Assembly (NCBI GenBank): GCA_041946755.1
Contig: JBHGBB010000102.1
Span: 1-13,720, forward strand
Direction of reading: 5' to 3'
Origin: JBHGBB01 sp041946755
GTDB taxonomy: Bacteria > UBP4 > UBA4092 > JAOAEQ01
DNA length: 13,720 nt
Numbering within the stretch: position 1 is the first letter of the stretch; every line of letters starts with the position of its first letter. Positions 1-5,632 of this stretch are shown here, piece after piece. A model generated the notes under the pieces. It was not told the DNA's origin and searched no databases. It saw only the letters and a list, made by a program, of their open reading frames with translations. The translations under genes were made by a program, and so were the position numbers.

Positions 1-60
1 GACATTAAGGCATTGGACATTTGAAATTTATTGGACATTGGGATTTTGGCATTTGACATT
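1..60. repeat. Degenerate GACATT/GGCATT tandem repeat upstream of the ferredoxin gene
   Basis: This stretch is built from imperfect copies of a 6-9 base unit around GACATT, GGACATTT and GGCATT, separated by short T/A-rich spacers. It ends about 20 bases before the preferred ATG of the following gene. The repetitive character makes it unlikely to be coding, although a TTG within it is in frame with the downstream gene. It resembles in style, but not in sequence, the repeat-filled spacers at 4112-4212, 5534-5626 and 8098-8160. It may continue upstream of the window. Confidence 0.6.
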
Positions 61-70
61 CCTTCTTTAT

Positions 71-74
71 AGGA
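71..74 (+). promoter_or_regulatory. Ribosome binding site that decides the start of the iron-sulfur protein
   Basis: AGGA lies five bases before the ATG at 80-82. This supports initiation at 80 rather than at the in-frame TTG at 38, which lies inside the tandem repeat and has no such sequence before it. Confidence 0.6.
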
Positions 75-79
75 TATCA

Positions 80-1702
80 ATGCGATTAACAAGAATAATA
101 TTCCAAACTATCTTCTTCCTCCTGTTCTGGTATCTGCTGGTTATGACTGCTTATCCGCTAACCTCGAAGATACCGGTAGAACTATTCCTATACCTTGACC
201 CTTTAGCAGCAACAGCGATAACTTTATCGATTCGAGTAGTTACCCATTACGTTATTCCATCAGTCGGTACGTTGATATTAACTCTCATTTTCGGCCGATG
301 GTTCTGCGGCTGGATATGTCCGCTTGGCAGCCATATCGATCTGGTTGACTGGTTTAAATGGAGAAAAAACGGTATCAAAATCCCTGTGGTAGGGGCGAGG
401 CATGCCTCGTCCCGATTCTCGGGACGACTCGATGAGTCGCCCTTACTTGGGAATTTGCGGAAAGTGAAATTTTATATCTTCTTGATTTTTATTATCCTTG
501 CAGTTCTGGGAGTGCAGATGATTTGGGTACTAGACCCAATAGTTTTGATAACCCGATCGATGTCCTTAGCGGTATATCCCTATATAAATCTCATTCTCCG
601 GGAAACGTTTGATACCCTCTATACTATTCCGGCAATAAATAAAGTCTCTGAACCGGTATATAGTTTATTAAAACAAGGATTTCTAGCGTTCGAACAGCCG
701 GCATATCTGAACCATCTAACTTTCGCATTAATTATCTTATTAGTTCTTGGCGCAACTATTCTAACCCCTAGATTCTGGTGCCGATATCTATGTCCACTCG
801 GTGCAATGCTCGGTTGGTTCGGAAAATGGTCGCCAATCAAACGCCGGGTGAATCAGGAGAAATGTATCGAATGCCAGAAATGCGTTCGTCAATGCCGAAC
901 TGATGCGATTCGGGATAAAGGGAAAAGTTATCTGCCATTAGAATGCGTTGGATGTATGGATTGCGTTTCCGTCTGTCCAACAAAAGCCGTTCATTTCGGA
1001 TTGCGCCCCACAGGTAAGGGCGAGGTTCCCTCGCCCGAATCGATAGGGCGGGGTAACCCCGCCCTAACCACGGGTATTTCTCGTCGCGGATTCATCTACG
1101 CTGCTGCCGGTAGTATTATCGCTGTTCCGGCACTAAAACTGAACGCCCCGAATTGGAATACCATACCAGCGCCGATCCGGCCTCCGGGGATTAAAGAAGA
1201 AGATATTTTCTTGAATAAATGCATCCGGTGCGGGGAATGTATGAAAGTATGTCCGACTAATGGATTGCAACCGACCCTACTTCAATCCGGCTGGCAAGGG
1301 GTATGGGCACCGCAATTGGTGCCTCGAATCGGGTACTGCGAATATGGCTGTAATTTATGCAGTCAGGTTTGCCCGGCAGATGCCATTGCTAAATTAACTG
1401 TTGAACAGAAACAGAAAGTGGTTATTGGGACCGCGGTGATTGATAAGAATAAATGTATCCCGTATACTCAGCCGAAAAGTTGCATGGTATGTGAAGAGAT
1501 GTGTCCGGTACCGGAGAAAGCAATTGAATTTGTTGAAGTAACCGTGCAATTTAAAGGATATCCACCTACCAAAGTACTCCAGCCGTATGTGGTTAAAGAG
1601 AAATGTATCGGCTGCGGTATCTGCGAAAAACGATGCCCGATCCAAAGCTCTCCGCCAGCAATTTATGTCGTTGGCACCCGCATCCAAACTGAAACAGCGT
1701 AG
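80..1702 (+). CDS. Membrane-anchored polyferredoxin, fused NapH-type and NapG-type iron-sulfur protein
   Basis: This 540-aa protein probably carries electrons between the quinone pool and a redox enzyme at the inner membrane. The N-terminal half is NapH/MauN-like: hydrophobic segments near residues 5-25, 45-75, 130-155 and 208-228, two CxxxCP motifs (C76/C80 and C234/C238), and two cytoplasmic ferredoxin motifs (C262-C272 and C289-C299). The C-terminal half is NapG-like: a Tat-type SRRGF motif at 334-338 followed by a hydrophobic stretch, then four cysteine clusters (C381-C391, C420-C431, C459-C475, C509-C519). That makes six four-cysteine [4Fe-4S] motifs, as expected for NapH plus NapG. Start 80 is chosen for its SD and because it begins just before the first membrane helix. 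Two palindromic elements are translated in frame, as residues of about 104-123 and 312-330. No catalytic partner is next to it, so the redox partner is unknown. Confidence 0.85.
   Translation: MRLTRIIFQTIFFLLFWYLLVMTAYPLTSKIPVELFLYLDPLAATAITLSIRVVTHYVIPSVGTLILTLIFGRWFCGWICPLGSHIDLVDWFKWRKNGIKIPVVGARHASSRFSGRLDESPLLGNLRKVKFYIFLIFIILAVLGVQMIWVLDPIVLITRSMSLAVYPYINLILRETFDTLYTIPAINKVSEPVYSLLKQGFLAFEQPAYLNHLTFALIILLVLGATILTPRFWCRYLCPLGAMLGWFGKWSPIKRRVNQEKCIECQKCVRQCRTDAIRDKGKSYLPLECVGCMDCVSVCPTKAVHFGLRPTGKGEVPSPESIGRGNPALTTGISRRGFIYAAAGSIIAVPALKLNAPNWNTIPAPIRPPGIKEEDIFLNKCIRCGECMKVCPTNGLQPTLLQSGWQGVWAPQLVPRIGYCEYGCNLCSQVCPADAIAKLTVEQKQKVVIGTAVIDKNKCIPYTQPKSCMVCEEMCPVPEKAIEFVEVTVQFKGYPPTKVLQPYVVKEKCIGCGICEKRCPIQSSPPAIYVVGTRIQTETA
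389..446. repeat. Palindromic GTAGGGGCGAG element, copy 1, inside a coding sequence
   Basis: Outer arms at 389-398 and 437-446 pair with one mismatch. Between them are three local inverted repeats: 396-409 (perfect palindrome), 409-425 (7-bp stem, 3-base loop) and 425-439 (6-bp stem, 3-base loop). It is read in frame without a stop and encodes roughly G105 to L123 of the iron-sulfur protein, in the loop after the first CxxxCP motif. Arg, Ser and Gly are frequent there, unlike the surrounding membrane protein. Confidence 0.85.
1013..1069. repeat. Palindromic GTAGGGGCGAG element, copy 2, inside a coding sequence
   Basis: It has two strong hairpins, 1018-1036 (8-bp stem, 3-base loop) and 1045-1065 (10-bp stem), enclosed by outer arms GGTAAGGGCG and CGCCCTAACC that pair with one mismatch. 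It stays in frame and encodes residues of about 312-330 of the iron-sulfur protein, immediately before the Tat-like SRR motif, at the joint between the NapH-like and NapG-like halves. Confidence 0.85.
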
Positions 1703-1723
1703 TAAAACAAGATAATTTATATT

Positions 1724-2080
1724 TTATAATAATATTTTCTTGAGCCAACTCTGCTTAACGGGTAAAATTCTATATTTACATAATCCAGCATCAACCAGTT
1801 CTTTAACAAATGGTTCTTCAGTTAATTCCGCCCACGTCTCATCCGGAGTATCATGAAACCCTAAAATTTCTTTTCCGGAACGAATAACTTTGAAATCAAT
1901 CGTATTTTTAATATATTTTTTTGTGCACCATGTGTTTATTACATGATCAAACTCTTTAGATAGATATTTTTTCCCATCGATAACCAAATACGCATTATCG
2001 CGATAATGCTCAATAATACCTTTAAAAAGAGCTGAATATTTTTTTGATATTATCCAAATATGTTTTGTTTTAGTAGCCAT
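1724..2080 (-). CDS. Hypothetical protein, 118 aa
   Basis: I do not recognise a family. The product is a lysine-rich, soluble-looking protein with no signal peptide or membrane helix. It has a few aromatic clusters and an acidic stretch near residues 75-95 (DTPDETWAELTEEP). It converges with the iron-sulfur gene, the two stop codons being about 21 bases apart. A weak AGAGA-like sequence precedes the ATG. A candidate promoter lies 38 bases upstream, and its arrangement is shared with the lipoprotein gene behind it. The promoter context and the intact reading frame support a real gene, but function is unknown. Confidence 0.6.
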   Translation of the reverse strand: MATKTKHIWIISKKYSALFKGIIEHYRDNAYLVIDGKKYLSKEFDHVINTWCTKKYIKNTIDFKVIRSGKEILGFHDTPDETWAELTEEPFVKELVDAGLCKYRILPVKQSWLKKILL

Positions 2081-2118
2081 TATTCGTTCTCTAGGTTATT
2101 AGAATGTAATCGTTCTTA

Positions 2119-2147
2119 ACTATAATCTTTTTAAATCAAATATGCAA
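2119..2147 (-). promoter_or_regulatory. Candidate sigma-70-type promoter of the 118-aa gene
   Basis: Read on the minus strand this is TTGCAT (2147-2142), a 17-base spacer, and TATAGT (2124-2119), which matches five of six bases of the -10 consensus. It sits 38 bases before the start codon. The same arrangement with the same spacer is found before the lipoprotein gene, which strengthens the call. Confidence 0.45.
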
Positions 2148-2163
2148 TTCATTTCATTTCGCA

Positions 2164-2219
2164 GGTAGGGGCGAGGTTATCTCGCCCGAAAACATGGGCA
2201 GGGCGACCCTGCCCCTACT
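2164..2219. repeat. Palindromic GTAGGGGCGAG element, copy 3, intergenic
   Basis: Outer arms GTAGGGGC (2165-2172) and GCCCCTAC (2211-2218) are perfectly complementary. Inside are two hairpins, 2169-2187 (7-bp stem) and 2196-2214 (8-bp stem, 3-base loop). It lies 10 bases beyond the lipoprotein stop codon and 16 bases from the -35 box of the 118-aa gene. No T-run follows on either strand, so it is not a classical terminator, though it could protect mRNA ends. Confidence 0.85.
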
Positions 2220-2229
2220 CTGATTTTCA

Positions 2230-2754
2230 TCAACTAACGATCAATGGGCTCTTTTCAATAATATCCCAATAGGTTCCCATCCATTTATATCTAGTCCAAT
2301 GATTACTTCCACCTAAATTTCCTTCCCAGTCGCAATATTGAATTTTAATCATTCCTTCGTTTTCCATCTCCGCATGATATCCAAAAGAAAAACCGTTTTT
2401 ATACCCAATAAGTTCCCCTTTACTACCATGATGTAAATATTCTTGCGGAATATCAGCGTCATTATAGTAGACGGTATATTTCTTTTTTAACAGGGAAAGA
2501 ACTTCATTCTGCAACTCCAATGCATTCGAAGTGGTTACCGGTGAAAATAATACCCAAGCGAATTTCGCTCCCGGTCTAAAATGGACATATTCCGGGGTAT
2601 TCTCGATAATTCGTTCCGCTAAAAGATGCATTTTGGTTTTTGCCGGTGGTAAAGTTTTGTTAACTACTGGCACACTCGAACAACTTGCTATTGCCAAGCA
2701 CACAACTATAACTACAATAAACATGAGATAATATTTCGTTTTGAATCGTATCAT
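2230..2754 (-). CDS. Hypothetical lipoprotein, 174 aa
   Basis: The N-terminus is a clear lipoprotein signal: basic MIRFKTK, a hydrophobic core to about residue 22, then the lipobox IASC with the modified cysteine at position 25. The mature protein would be lipid-anchored in the cell envelope. The rest is soluble and rich in Tyr and Trp (for example HWTRYKWMGTYW near 152-163), and I do not recognise its family. The start is well supported by GGAGG four bases upstream and a TTGCAG-17-TATAGT promoter. The gene is bracketed by two copies of the palindromic element (2164-2219 and 2835-2889). Confidence 0.75.
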   Translation of the reverse strand: MIRFKTKYYLMFIVVIVVCLAIASCSSVPVVNKTLPPAKTKMHLLAERIIENTPEYVHFRPGAKFAWVLFSPVTTSNALELQNEVLSLLKKKYTVYYNDADIPQEYLHHGSKGELIGYKNGFSFGYHAEMENEGMIKIQYCDWEGNLGGSNHWTRYKWMGTYWDIIEKSPLIVS

Positions 2755-2758
2755 TGAA

Positions 2759-2763
2759 CCTCC
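2759..2763 (-). promoter_or_regulatory. Strong Shine-Dalgarno sequence of the lipoprotein gene
   Basis: GGAGG on the minus strand, four bases before the ATG. It is notable because the polysaccharide genes further along have no comparable sequence at that distance. Confidence 0.75.
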
Positions 2764-2789
2764 AATTTGACTGAATTAAATTAGGTATA

Positions 2790-2818
2790 ACTATACCCCG
2801 ATTTTTACTAAACTGCAA
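2790..2818 (-). promoter_or_regulatory. Candidate sigma-70-type promoter of the lipoprotein gene
   Basis: On the minus strand: TTGCAG (2818-2813), a 17-base spacer, and TATAGT (2795-2790), placed 35 bases before the ATG. The -10 box is identical to that of the 118-aa gene, and the -35 box differs at one base. Confidence 0.45.
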
Positions 2819-2834
2819 GTCAATTCATCTCGCA

Positions 2835-2889
2835 GGTAGGGGCGAGATTCCCTCGCTTGAAAAAATGGATAGAGAGACTCTGCCCGTAC
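2835..2889. repeat. Palindromic GTAGGGGCGAG element, copy 4, degenerate
   Basis: The left arm GGTAGGGGCGAG is intact. The right half (AGAGAGACTCTGCCCGTAC) has decayed, so the second hairpin is weaker than in the other copies. The 16 bases between it and the lipoprotein -35 box match the equivalent 16 bases at copy 3 at 13 positions. Confidence 0.7.
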
Positions 2890-3025
2890 TATATAAGAAA
2901 CAGCAAACTACCAAAATAATTCATTAAATTGGCTAAATTTATGTATACCATTGAAAATATTTGGGTTATATTATTTACCGGCTCTTTATCTATGGGATAT
3001 CGGGAAAACAGCTAAAAAAGAGACC

Positions 3026-3054
3026 GGACGAGGGATATCGGATATCCCTCGTCC
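3026..3054. repeat. Perfect 29-bp palindrome
   Basis: GGACGAGGGATAT and its exact complement flank a central CGG, giving a 13-bp stem with a 3-base loop. No T-run follows, so an intrinsic terminator is not supported. It could be a repetitive extragenic palindrome or a binding site. Confidence 0.75.
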
Positions 3055-3092
3055 TCACCCCCTAAATATACCCTACCCGAACCCGAAATAAA

Positions 3093-3119
3093 GATGAACG
3101 AGATATTATCTCGTTCATC
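3093..3119. repeat. Perfect 27-bp palindrome
   Basis: GATGAACGAGATA and its exact complement flank a single T. It lies about 40 bases upstream of the candidate operon promoter, so it could be either an extragenic palindrome or an operator-like site. The sequence alone does not decide. Confidence 0.75.
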
Positions 3120-3158
3120 CTAAGTTCGCTATTTTAAAAAGTAGACACTCTGGTTTTC

Positions 3159-3188
3159 TTGCGCAAGGCAAGTTTTGAATGGTATACT
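3159..3188 (+). promoter_or_regulatory. Candidate promoter of the polysaccharide operon
   Basis: TTGCGC (3159-3164), an 18-base spacer and TATACT (3183-3188). The -10 box is good, the -35 box is weak. Transcription from here would give a leader of about 110 bases containing two hairpins before the first operon gene. Confidence 0.35.
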
Positions 3189-3210
3189 TTAAAGTTCTGA
3201 ATTTACGTAA

Positions 3211-3241
3211 GGCTTCAATCCGCCTAAGGTGGATTGAAGCC
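3211..3241 (+). repeat. Long hairpin in the operon leader
   Basis: GGCTTCAATCC (3211-3221) pairs perfectly with GGATTGAAGCC (3231-3241). Allowing one G-U pair, the stem extends to 14 bp with a TAA loop. The inner part, CCGCCTAAGGTGG, resembles the TCCGCCTTAGGCGGA palindrome at 3272-3286, so both probably belong to one repeat family. Confidence 0.7.
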
Positions 3242-3271
3242 ATGGTATTTAACAAGGATTTGATAAATCCA

Positions 3272-3286
3272 TCCGCCTTAGGCGGA
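3272..3286. repeat. TCCGCCTTAGGCGGA palindrome
   Basis: A 7-bp perfect inverted repeat around a single T, 19 bases before the wzm-like start codon. It matches the core of the hairpin at 3211-3241. Confidence 0.65.
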
Positions 3287-3305
3287 CTACTCCATTAAAA
3301 ATCAA

Positions 3306-4085
3306 ATGTTTATAGAACCGATACAAGCGGTAGTTCGATATCGAGCGTTAATCAATAGTCTGGTCATCCGGGAACTTAAATCCCGGTATCGGGGAACCTT
3401 CCTTGGATTCCTCTGGTCGTTTATGAACCCGCTCTTATTAATGCTGGTATATTCTTTCGTTTTCTATGTATATATGCGGGTGGAGATGCCGAACTATACC
3501 GCGTTTCTGCTATGTGGTTTATTGCCCTGGATATGGTTCTCGACCTCATTATCGGAATCAACTACTTCGATTATCAATAATGCCGGGTTGATTCGGAAAG
3601 TATATCTGGCTTCTGAAGTCTTCCCAACCATCCATGTTTTATCGAATCTATTTAATTTCCTATTAAGTCTGCCGATATTATTTATTTTTCTGGCGTTTTT
3701 TAGAATCCAATTCACTATCGCGCTGATTGCATTACCTTTATTAATCATCTTGCAGCTTTTATTCACCTGGGGAGTAGCGCTCTTAGTCTCATCGTTAGGC
3801 ACCAAATATCGAGATTTGCAGCATTTAGTCCCGAACCTGATTATGCTCTGGTTTTTTGCAACCCCGATCATATATCCAATATCGCAAATCCCGGATAAGT
3901 TTAAAGTACTCTTAGCTTGGAATCCGATGCTGCCCTTAATAACCGGATATCAGAATATCCTTTATGCCGGGATATTTCCGGATTGGCATTCGTTATTGAT
4001 TTTCACCGGCATCGCGGTTTTGTTGATTCTGTTAGGAACCTATACTTTTGCATTAAGGAAAGAAAGATTTGCTGAAGAAGTTTAG
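3306..4085 (+). CDS. wzm: Polysaccharide ABC exporter permease, Wzm/ABC-2 family
   Basis: This is the membrane channel subunit of an ABC exporter for lipid-linked O-antigen, capsule or teichoic-type polymer in the inner membrane. The 259-aa length and layout are typical: the N-terminal cytoplasmic motif RELKSRYRG (22-30) followed by FLGFLW, about six membrane helices (near 34-56, 64-80, 108-132, 138-162, 172-193 and 228-249), LGTKYRDLQHLV at 164-175 and the conserved TPIIYP at 186-191. The matching ATPase is the next gene. There is no Shine-Dalgarno sequence before the ATG at 3306. The start agrees with the usual N-terminus of the family. The first gene of the operon, it sits behind a hairpin-rich leader. 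Confidence 0.92.
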   Translation: MFIEPIQAVVRYRALINSLVIRELKSRYRGTFLGFLWSFMNPLLLMLVYSFVFYVYMRVEMPNYTAFLLCGLLPWIWFSTSLSESTTSIINNAGLIRKVYLASEVFPTIHVLSNLFNFLLSLPILFIFLAFFRIQFTIALIALPLLIILQLLFTWGVALLVSSLGTKYRDLQHLVPNLIMLWFFATPIIYPISQIPDKFKVLLAWNPMLPLITGYQNILYAGIFPDWHSLLIFTGIAVLLILLGTYTFALRKERFAEEV

Positions 4086-4111
4086 TCCATAAGACAAATT
4101 CGAAAAAACCT

Positions 4112-4212
4112 TAACCGCAAAGCACGCAAAGTAGGCGCTAAGAACGCTAAGAAAAACAGATTTTATATTATCCTTTGCGAGCTTTGCGCAATCTTTGCGA
4201 CCTTTGCGGTTA
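4112..4212. repeat. Large inverted repeat of CGCAAAG/CTTTGCG units
   Basis: The outer arms TAACCGCAAAG (4112-4122) and CTTTGCGGTTA (4202-4212) are perfectly complementary. The left half contains CGCAAAG twice and then CGCTAAG-type variants. The right half contains four CTTTGCG units spaced 9-11 bases apart. The whole fills the wzm-wzt spacer and ends 10 bases before the wzt start codon. A-runs and T-runs just outside can extend the stem. Confidence 0.8.
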
Positions 4213-4222
4213 GCTTTTTATT

Positions 4223-5527
4223 ATGAATGAAGTAATCCAATTAGAAAACATTTCCAAGAAATTCAAAATTTCTACTGAACAGGGAAAGTATACTACCCTG
4301 AAAGATGAATTTCTTCAGATATTTCGGCTAAAATCCGCGCCTCATTACCATTGGTTCTGGGCATTGGAAAAAGTGAATCTATCGATTCCGCAAGGTTCGA
4401 CTATCGGAATCATCGGCAAGAATGGGTCGGGAAAAAGTACCCTACTCCGGATTATCGCGCATATCCTCCAGCCGGATACCGGAACAGTGAAAACCTCTGG
4501 CAGATTATCAGCGTTAATCGATCTGGGTGCGGGATTCCACCCGGAGTTTTCCGGTCGGGAGAATATCTATATCAATGGAATGATTCTAGGTTTAACTAAA
4601 AAAGAACTCGACCGTCAGTATGATTCGATCGTCGAATTCTCGGAGTTAAAAGAGTTTATCGATAACCCAGTTAAAACCTATTCTGCTGGGATGTATACCC
4701 GGCTAGGGTTTGCAGTTGCAGTTAATGTCGACCCGGATATCCTATTAATCGATGAGGTATTCGCAGTCGGCGATGCCTCTTTTGTCCAGAAATGCTATGC
4801 GAAATTGGAAGAATTCAAACGCCGGGGAAAAACCATCGTCTTGGTAACCCATAGCCTGGAAGCGGTAGAGAAATGGTGCGATACCGCGGTCTGGTTCCAT
4901 AACGGGACTCTGATGGACCAAGGAAACCCTACCCGAATCATCGATGCCTATCAAGACCATATCGCAAAATCGGATGAAACCAGGTTATATGCTGCGCATC
5001 AGGTTCGCGCGGCTGAAATCCAAGTATCGGCTGAGTCGGTTGCAACTACTCCGGCACCGAGTACCATAATTCCGGCTGCTCCGCAACGATGGGGCGACCG
5101 GAAAGTAGAAATAACTGCGGTTAAGTTGTATGATCAAGAGCAAAAAGAACGGTATCTATTCGATTCCGGAGAATCAATGACTATCGAACTGGCATATAGA
5201 GTCCATACCCCGGTAGACCAGCCGGTGTTTGGGATCGGAATATTCAGAGAAGATGGTGTCCGCTGCTATGGAACGAACACGCATATCGAAAAATACCAAA
5301 TCAAACAACTAAAAAATAATGGAATAATCCGCTGCCACATCGATGCACTTAATTTGATCGAAGGCAGCTATTATCTCGATGTTGCAATCCATTCTCCGGA
5401 AGAGTATGCTTATGATTATATCGTTCATATATTATCATTTGCGATACGGAGCCAAGTTAAAGATATCGGGATATTCCGGCCGAAACATAGCTGGCAATTC
5501 CCAGAGGGTATACTGAAGAACGAATGA
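4223..5527 (+). CDS. wzt: Polysaccharide ABC exporter ATPase with C-terminal glycan-binding domain, Wzt family
   Basis: This 434-aa protein powers export through the Wzm-like permease. The nucleotide-binding domain shows the Walker A motif GKNGSGKST (65-73), a degenerate signature YSAGM (153-157) typical of this subfamily, Walker B with the catalytic glutamate ILLIDE (173-178), and the switch histidine H210. Residues of about 255-290 form an Ala/Pro/Thr-rich hinge. Residues 292-434 match the Wzt C-terminal immunoglobulin-like domain (VEITAV, FDSGESMTIELAY, FGIGIFREDGV). In E. coli O8/O9a this domain recognises the finished, capped chain before export. Its presence implies substrate selection here, though the ligand is unknown. 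No SD precedes the ATG, which lies 10 bases after a large inverted repeat. Confidence 0.93.
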   Translation: MNEVIQLENISKKFKISTEQGKYTTLKDEFLQIFRLKSAPHYHWFWALEKVNLSIPQGSTIGIIGKNGSGKSTLLRIIAHILQPDTGTVKTSGRLSALIDLGAGFHPEFSGRENIYINGMILGLTKKELDRQYDSIVEFSELKEFIDNPVKTYSAGMYTRLGFAVAVNVDPDILLIDEVFAVGDASFVQKCYAKLEEFKRRGKTIVLVTHSLEAVEKWCDTAVWFHNGTLMDQGNPTRIIDAYQDHIAKSDETRLYAAHQVRAAEIQVSAESVATTPAPSTIIPAAPQRWGDRKVEITAVKLYDQEQKERYLFDSGESMTIELAYRVHTPVDQPVFGIGIFREDGVRCYGTNTHIEKYQIKQLKNNGIIRCHIDALNLIEGSYYLDVAIHSPEEYAYDYIVHILSFAIRSQVKDIGIFRPKHSWQFPEGILKNE

Positions 5528-5533
5528 ATGGAA

Positions 5534-5626
5534 GAACTTAAGAACTAAAAAACCTAAATACCTAAAAACGGTATAATAATAACACTTATGGTACCTTCGT
5601 TTTTTGGTTCTTTAGTCCTTTCGTTA
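5534..5626. repeat. Imperfect inverted repeat of AAGAACTA/AAAAACC units
   Basis: The left arm (5534-5570) is made of 7-8 base units AGAACTA, AAAAACC, TAAATACC and TAAAAACG. The right arm (5598-5626) is the complement of AGGACTA, AAGAACC and AAAAAACG, so the stem is imperfect with an 8-base bulge. It ends six bases before the preferred methyltransferase start codon at 5633. Confidence 0.55.
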
Positions 5627-5632
5627 GAAACT

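Larger units (their letters stand above)
2755..3305. other. 550-bp intergenic region between divergent genes
   Basis: No convincing protein or RNA gene is seen here. It holds the lipoprotein promoter, palindromic element copy 4, two long perfect palindromes (3026-3054, 3093-3119), a candidate promoter for the polysaccharide operon (3159-3188) and two TCCGCC-type hairpins (3211-3241, 3272-3286). The stretch 2890-3020 is AT-rich with no structure that I can defend. Confidence 0.6.

Noticed and set aside
38..79. In-frame TTG at 38 as start of the iron-sulfur protein
   Set aside because: It lies inside the GACATT tandem repeat and has no SD, while ATG 80 has AGGA at good spacing and opens directly into the first membrane helix.
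1703..1735. Possible bidirectional terminator between the convergent genes
   Set aside because: Only a 5-bp A-T stem (TTATA/TATAA) with no GC pairs, too weak to support a terminator.
2164..2889. Palindromic elements as ends of an insertion sequence
   Set aside because: No transposase or remnant lies between them, and each copy is itself a complete palindrome rather than a terminal inverted repeat.
3026..3119. The two perfect palindromes as transcription terminators
   Set aside because: No T-run follows on either strand, and no gene ends next to them.
5588..5632. ATG 5588 as start of the coiled-coil methyltransferase
   Set aside because: The 15 extra residues are encoded by the inverted repeat, and the typical N-terminus of the family begins near ATG 5633.
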